The position numbers and the translations under genes are program-made. Below, piece by piece: positions 14,450 through 15,645 of a DNA stretch of 15,645 bases. This DNA is from Opitutia bacterium (GTDB lineage: Bacteria > Verrucomicrobiota > Verrucomicrobiae > Opitutales > UBA953), in NCBI GenBank assembly GCA_947488485.1, contig CANKZO010000042.1, positions 1 to 15,645 of the forward strand. Direction: 5' to 3'. How positions within the stretch are numbered: position 1 is the first letter of the stretch; every line of letters starts with the position of its first letter. The notes below the pieces were generated by a model, which was not told the origin of the DNA, made no database searches, and saw only the letters and a list, made by a program, of their open reading frames with translations.

Positions 14450-15645
14450 ATGGCACTCACCTCTTTTAAGAGCAACCTCATCGCCGACGTCGGCATCAGC
14501 ATGGGAGACGAAGGCAAGGGCCGCCTCATCCCTGAGATCGTCCGCGAACTCCAGACGCTCACCGGCCGACGCGACGTCGTCGGCACCGTCCTCAAGGTCA
14601 ACGGCGGCGCCAACTCCGGCCACACGGTCGCCGGCCTGAAGCTCAACCTGCTCCCGGGCGGCGTCGCCGAACACGACGTGGCCTGCCTCGCCCTCGGCGC
14701 CGGCGTCGTCGCCGACCCGCGCAAGGCGCTTTGGGAAGCCCTGCCCCTCGAGAAGATCGGCATCCCGGTGCTCAACCGCCTGCTCATCGACGAGCGCTGC
14801 ATGATCAGCGACGTCTCGCACCGCATCCTCGACCTGGCTTGGGAAGACTACCGCGTGAACGTCCTCGGACATGAGGCCCGCGGTTCCACCGGCCGCGGCA
14901 TCACGCCCGCCTACGCCGACGAGGTCGGTCAGTTCCAGATCCACTACTCGGAGTTCCTCGGCGCGAAGTCCGACTACGCCACCCGCCTCTCGGCCCGCCT
15001 CAACCGCGCCGCTTCCATCGTCCGCGATGTCTGCAAGCTCTCGCCCGAGAAGTGGGCCGGGCTCTTCGCCAAGCTGACCGAAGCCGAACTGCGCGCCAAC
15101 AAGGGCGCCATCGAATCCGGCGTCTTCACGGCCGCGGAGTTCGACTTCACCCGCTTCGCCGGCAAGGAGCCGTTCACCTTCGACCACGCCGCGGTGCTTG
15201 ACTGCTACTGGCAGGCCGGCGCCGCCCTGGCGCACGCCATCGGCGACGTCCGTGAACGCATCCTCGGCGACCTCGCCGCCGACCGCCGCATCATCGGCGA
15301 GTTCGGTCAGGCCTACTGGCTCGACAAGCGCGCGGGCTTCGCCCCGAACGTCACGGCCTCCCACACTTACACGCCGGAGTTCTTCCAGTCCGCCGGCATC
15401 CCGGTCCAGGCGATCCACACGGTCGGCTGCTGCAAGGCCTACGACACGAAGGTCGGCACGCACGTCTTCCTGACGAAGATGCCGGAAGAACACCCGCTGC
15501 AGCGCGCCCTCGCGAAACTGGAATTCGGCACGAGCACCGGCCGTCAGCGCATGGTCGGCTGGTCCGACCTGGTCGAGAAGGCCGACGCCCTCCGCTACGG
15601 CGGCTACGACGACATCGTCCTCAACAAACTCGACGCCCTTTCGCC
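14450..15645 (+). CDS. purA: Adenylosuccinate synthetase, divergent, 3' partial
   Basis: Joins IMP and aspartate with GTP to form adenylosuccinate, the first step from IMP to AMP. 398 residues are visible before the window edge. Family motifs are present: GDEGKGR (19-25) with the catalytic Asp D20, SGHT (56-59) with the catalytic His H58, [12 protein letters not shown] (144-155), KAYDTKVG (329-336), [10 protein letters not shown] (358-367), and the guanine-specificity motif NKLD (392-395). NKLD sits near 331 in E. coli PurA as I recall it, so this protein is about 60 residues longer, mostly from an expanded stretch between 160 and 280. The usual DKVARRG segment carrying an IMP-phosphate Arg is replaced by DEVGQFQ. 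About 100 C-terminal residues should lie beyond the window. The superfamily is certain; exact activity is probable. The gene starts at ATG without a ribosome-binding sequence. Confidence 0.85.
   Translation, partial: MALTSFKSNLIADVGISMGDEGKGRLIPEIVRELQTLTGRRDVVGTVLKVNGGANSGHTVAGLKLNLLPGGVAEHDVACLALGAGVVADPRKALWEALPLEKIGIPVLNRLLIDERCMISDVSHRILDLAWEDYRVNVLGHEARGSTGRGITPAYADEVGQFQIHYSEFLGAKSDYATRLSARLNRAASIVRDVCKLSPEKWAGLFAKLTEAELRANKGAIESGVFTAAEFDFTRFAGKEPFTFDHAAVLDCYWQAGAALAHAIGDVRERILGDLAADRRIIGEFGQAYWLDKRAGFAPNVTASHTYTPEFFQSAGIPVQAIHTVGCCKAYDTKVGTHVFLTKMPEEHPLQRALAKLEFGTSTGRQRMVGWSDLVEKADALRYGGYDDIVLNKLDALS

Noticed and set aside
12977..15493. Long minus-strand frame of 838 codons opposite the TPR and purA-like genes
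   Set aside because: It lies opposite two genes with clear family motifs, crosses their intergenic gap, and has the repetitive Gly/Glu/Val/Leu make-up of an antisense shadow in high-GC DNA.
14450..15645. PurZ-type (2-aminoadenine phage) synthetase
   Set aside because: PurZ replaces the catalytic Asp by Ser, whereas this protein keeps Asp in GDEGKG. The neighbours are chromosomal housekeeping genes, not phage genes.

Overview
The window is a GC-rich, densely packed bacterial chromosome segment with no phage, insertion-sequence, CRISPR or rRNA content. The lipid A gene lpxI points to a Gram-negative cell. High GC, near absence of Shine-Dalgarno sequences, the gene families present and a planctomycete-like GTPase/GAP1 module suggest the Planctomycetota-Verrucomicrobiota group, most likely Verrucomicrobiota (Opitutae-like). 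That placement rests on recalled family distribution, not on a phylogeny.

Layout. (1) 2-7223, plus strand: four genes joined by a 1-nt overlap and gaps of 3 and 2 nt. They encode a zinc-ribbon P-loop GTPase (5' end outside the window), a GAP1-N2-like protein with one membrane segment, a 982-residue membrane/coiled-coil protein, and a GYF_2-like protein with three membrane segments. (2) 7282-7358: a tRNA with a CAU anticodon and encoded CCA. (3) 7378-8519, minus strand: nadD then rsfS. (4) 8601-10374, plus strand: lpxI then a Tat-exported calcineurin-type phosphoesterase. (5) 10381-10644, minus strand: a small one-pass membrane protein. (6) 10708-12931, plus strand: panB, gpsA and a SET-domain gene, chained by ATGA overlaps. 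(7) 12983-14386: a TPR-type repeat protein. (8) 14450 to the window end: a divergent adenylosuccinate synthetase, cut by the edge.

Most genes from 7.3 kb onward are housekeeping: NAD synthesis, ribosome silencing, lipid A, pantothenate, glycerol-3-phosphate and purines. The first 7.2 kb is the accessory part and the best candidate for a little-described system. The GTPase sits next to a protein carrying a GTPase-associated (GAP1-N2) domain and to two further membrane proteins. This suggests a nucleotide switch assembled at the inner membrane. GTPase plus GAP1 sets have been proposed from comparative genomics as parts of biological-conflict systems, but no effector domain is recognisable here. 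More genes of the set may lie upstream of base 1.

Secondary points of interest are a SET methyltransferase translationally chained to gpsA, a PurA-like enzyme with altered substrate-binding positions and extra length, a lysine-rich tail on RsfS, and a nested palindrome in front of panB.
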